From NCBI GenBank assembly GCA_022835595.1, contig BQUP01000001.1, positions 620,001 to 684,000 of the forward strand: a stretch of 64,000 nucleotides of DNA, written 5' to 3'. The notes beneath the pieces are model-generated. The model did not search any database. It was not told where the DNA came from and saw nothing but the letters and a program-made list of their open reading frames with translations. Shown here piece after piece: positions 61,201-64,000 of this stretch (positions are counted from its first letter, which is position 1; every line of letters starts with the position of its first letter). This DNA is from Cystobasidium ongulense. Its lineage: Eukaryota > Basidiomycota > Cystobasidiomycetes > Cystobasidiales > Cystobasidiaceae. Position numbers and translations under genes: made by a program.

Positions 61201-63499
61201 CTCGTGAAATTCCTATTCGAGACTTCATCAACAAAGAGTTGGTTCTGTTCTCGATGGCCGATAACATACGCTCAATTCCTTCGGTTATCGACGGTTTCAA
61301 GCCTGGTCAGCGAAAAGTCCTCTATGGATGCTTCAAGAGGAACCTCAAATCCGAAGCCAAGGTCGCTCAGCTTGTTGGTTATATTTCTGAAGCTACAGCA
61401 TATCATCACGGAGAAGCGAGTTTGGCAGGTACAATCGTTGGTATGGCTCAACACTTTGTTGGTAACAACAACATCAACCCTCTCATGCCCAACGGTCAAT
61501 TCGGTACTCGATTGCAAGGCGGAAAGGATCATGCCTCTCCAAGGTATATCTTCACCTCGCTCTCTGCCATCACCCGCAAGATCTTCCGCAAGGAGGACGA
61601 CGATATTCTCATATACCTGAATGATGATGGTCAGAATATCGAACCAATGTGGTCAGTGATATGTGTCCGCCGGTTGGAGACTGTTTCCACCAAAACTGAC
61701 TTGCTGTCTTTCACAGGTTCATGCCTATCTTACCGATGGTTCTCGTCAACGGCTCCGACGGTATCGGTACCGGATGGAGCTCGGCTATTCCAAATTACAA
61801 TCCTAGTGATATTGTCACAAATCTCCGACGCAAACTCGAAGGACAAGAAATGGAGCCGATGCACCCCTGGTTCCGCGGCTTCAAAGGGCCCGTACAGGAT
61901 ATGGGTGCAGGCAAGTATGCAACCAGCGGTATCGCCATGATGACGAGTGACGACACTGTTGAGGTCTTTGAACTGCCTATCCGCACATGGACCAATACGT
62001 ACGTTGAGCAGCTGCTCGCTTGGTCGACAGCCTCGGAGAAGCAGCCTGCTATTGTCAAAGTACGTGGACTTCATTACCTACTGCATTTGCCTGTACTGAT
62101 TCATACTACAGGAGTTCACTTCCCAATCGACTGAGTTGACTGTGCACTTGGTTATCACCCTCACGGCCGAGGGCAAGGCCCAAGTCAAGAAAGAAGGGCT
62201 GGATAAAGTCTTGAAATTGACATCCTCCGTGGCAACCAGCAACATGGTTGGTTTTGATGCAAATGGAAAGATCAAGAAGTATGTCGCTCCAGAAGAGATT
62301 ATCAGTGACTTCTATGACATTCGTCTTACCTACTATATGAAGCGAAAAGTCCGTAGACTCCTGCATTCCCGTGCTATAAACAATCAATTAACACTTTTCA
62401 CCCTAGAATCACCTCGTGGATGTCTTGACAACGGCCTACGAGCGCTTTGCCAATCAAGCGCGCTTCATTCAGATGTTCATCAAAGGAGAAGTGAAGGTCA
62501 TGAATCGAAGTCTCGCGGACATTGTTCGGGATCTACGAAAGCTCAAGTTCAGACCGTTCCCCAAGGTTGTTAAAGCTCATGTTGCGGCCGACCCAGATGC
62601 TTCGACTGTTGTATCTCCCGAAGATCTGCTCGAAGAGACCGACGACGAGGACGCTGCTGGTGACTTGCATGACTATGATTATCTGCTGGAGATGTCAATC
62701 TCTACTTTGACCGCTACCAAGGTAAGCTCTTCAGGCGAGTCTCCAAATTAGATTATGCCTAACGCACTTTATGACGTAGGCTCGAAAGCTCATGGCGCAG
62801 AGGGACGAGAAAGAGGCAGAACTCAAGATCTTGCTGGGACAGACACCCAAGTCGATGTGGATCAAGGATCTCGATGAATTTATGGAACAATGGGAGGTAA
62901 GATCGGGACTCCGGTTGCCTTCGGTCCCAACCATTGCTGACGAGACCTTTGTCAACTTTTCACCGCGTATATAGCTGCTCTTGGCTGAAGATGAAGCCAG
63001 TCTGGCCAATCTGGGCGGTACTGGAAAGCCTAAAGGAAAGGGCAAGGTTGGGGCTATGAAGGGCAACACGCTAGAATCAGCCTTTGCAAAGGCAGCGGCA
63101 CTCAAAGCAGCTGCGCAAGCATCTGCGTCGCCTGAAGCGAAACCATTGACTGCTGCGAAAGCAAAGGCGGGAGCGAGCAAGATGGCCTTAGCCAGCAAAC
63201 CGAAAGCCGTGAAAAAGTCGTCTCCTGCACCCAAAGCAGCAGCGGCACCAAAGCCGAAGAAGAAGAAGATGGCGTATGACAGCGACTTTGACGATAGCAA
63301 CGACGAGTCGACTAAGGCAGACATTACGATCTTTGATGATTCTGATGTTGAAGGTTCGGAGAGGGACGAGGCGGCTGCAAGTGACGTGAGCTCAGGCCAG
63401 GACCGCAAGATTATTGATCTGGGGTCTGATTCTGATGCGATGATGGACGAGGACGACGAGGACGAGAGCTTCCTGCTGCGTCCTCCCAAGAAGAGGTAG
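58225..63499 (+). CDS. TOP2: DNA topoisomerase II
   Basis: About a dozen exons encode a type IIA topoisomerase of roughly 1500 residues. An acidic/Lys-rich N-terminal extension (58.2-58.8 kb) precedes the GHKL ATPase (EHVLKRPDSYIGSIEPQTQP, DEIIVNAADNK, GGRNGYGAKLANIYS). The transducer, with the charged insert GGTKKGKGKKVDKKDDAP, follows. Next come the TOPRIM domain (LTEGDSAKTFAISGLSVVGR, QDHDGSHIKGLIINFLD) and the breakage-reunion core with active Tyr in HASPRYIFTSLS (near 61540) and GWSSAIPNYNPSDIV. The C-terminal domain is Ala/Lys-rich with acidic clusters, ending LRPPKKR, a likely nuclear signal. It passes one duplex through another, resolving catenated and supercoiled chromosomes. All catalytic motifs are present. 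Confidence 0.97.
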
Positions 63500-64000
63500 A
63501 GAGGAGTGTTTGTGCTCAATGTGAAGTCCCCTGCTGCGTCTATGAGTGGCTAGGAAGTTGACGTCCCTGTTGTACCCACCTGCGATGAGTATACCCGAGA
63601 GTCTGTGTGTGTGATATGCCATGCTAGAATGAAATCAGTCCAATTCAAGGATATATTGAAGCATGTGATGATCTTCATGCATATTCGAGTATTTGCCACA
63701 TTCTCGCACATGATGATTCCCTCCATCGCAGTTTGCAGCTCTTTCCAGCATCAACTGGACAGCGACATACAGGATAGAGAAAGTTGGAGTAGGAGCTGGA
63801 CAAGAGATCAGCCAGCCATGGCAGAGTCGCCCGCGCGAGACGTGCACCTGCTCGTTGTGATCCAGCAAGTGGCCTGCCATTGACGATGAACCACGACATG
63901 CACACGAACGACAGCTGAGATGCTTCTCGAATCGCTTGCAGTGGGCTCTGGGGCAGCGTCGCACACATCCAGAGCATCGTCAAGACCATCGAGGATGCAT
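63500..64000. other. Downstream of TOP2, no gene supported
   Basis: A minus-strand frame (63989-63675) is open for 104 codons but shows no recognisable features. It could be the 5' end of, or chance overlap with, a gene beyond the right edge. Confidence 0.3.

Overview
The window is nuclear DNA from a fungus, most likely a basidiomycete. Genes are dense and on both strands. Nearly all are cut by many short introns (mostly 45-90 nt, GT-AG, TRAC/CTAAY-like branch sites), and the encoded proteins carry long Ser/Gln/Ala-rich disordered stretches. The gene set includes SMN, Atg13, Zn2Cys6, GtaA-type glutaminase, Dot5-type peroxiredoxin and adrenodoxin-type ferredoxin. I cannot place it below phylum. 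I saw no retroelement, viral copy, CRISPR array, rRNA or convincing tRNA.

Layout. 1-1681: 5' part of a secreted GH26-like hydrolase (minus). 2.8-7.7 kb: an SMN homologue (minus) diverging from a zinc-finger factor with one C2H2 finger and two Zn2Cys6 clusters (plus). 8-15 kb: a CDCA7-like 4CXXC zinc-finger protein, purine nucleoside phosphorylase and a COX7A-like subunit (all minus). 15-23 kb: ATG13 (plus), nuclear thiol peroxidase (minus), a TRAF-finger coiled-coil protein and an orphan gene (plus). 23.8-30.4 kb: cytosolic prolyl-tRNA synthetase (minus) diverging from a bZIP factor (plus). 31-38 kb: an MFS transporter (plus), ribosomal protein eL14 (minus) and a conserved fungal membrane protein (plus). 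38.5-49.6 kb, all minus: an Aim32-like/adrenodoxin fusion, an AlkB dioxygenase, a membrane-anchored GtaA-type glutaminase, a chromodomain/C2H2 protein and an orphan. 50-64 kb: ribose-5-phosphate isomerase (plus), an ICMT-like methyltransferase (minus), a Ser-rich orphan, D-aminoacyl-tRNA deacylase with ten exons, a SAMHD1-like HD protein and DNA topoisomerase II (all plus).

Most genes are housekeeping and unrelated in pathway. The strongest unusual signals lie in introns. (1) A 599-nt intron splits the C2H2 finger of the zinc-finger factor and contains 592 consecutive bases without one AG. (2) A 74-bp hairpin, which as RNA pairs almost end to end, sits inside an RKI1 intron. (3) A GC-AG intron of the MFS gene holds nested inverted repeats that could form a hairpin and a pseudoknot. 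At protein level the most notable are the triple zinc-finger architecture, the fusion of two [2Fe-2S] domains, and a charged C-terminal tail on D-aminoacyl-tRNA deacylase. Exon models for the zinc-finger factor, SMN, the deacylase, the TRAF-finger protein and both short orphans were summed by hand and each gives an intact frame.
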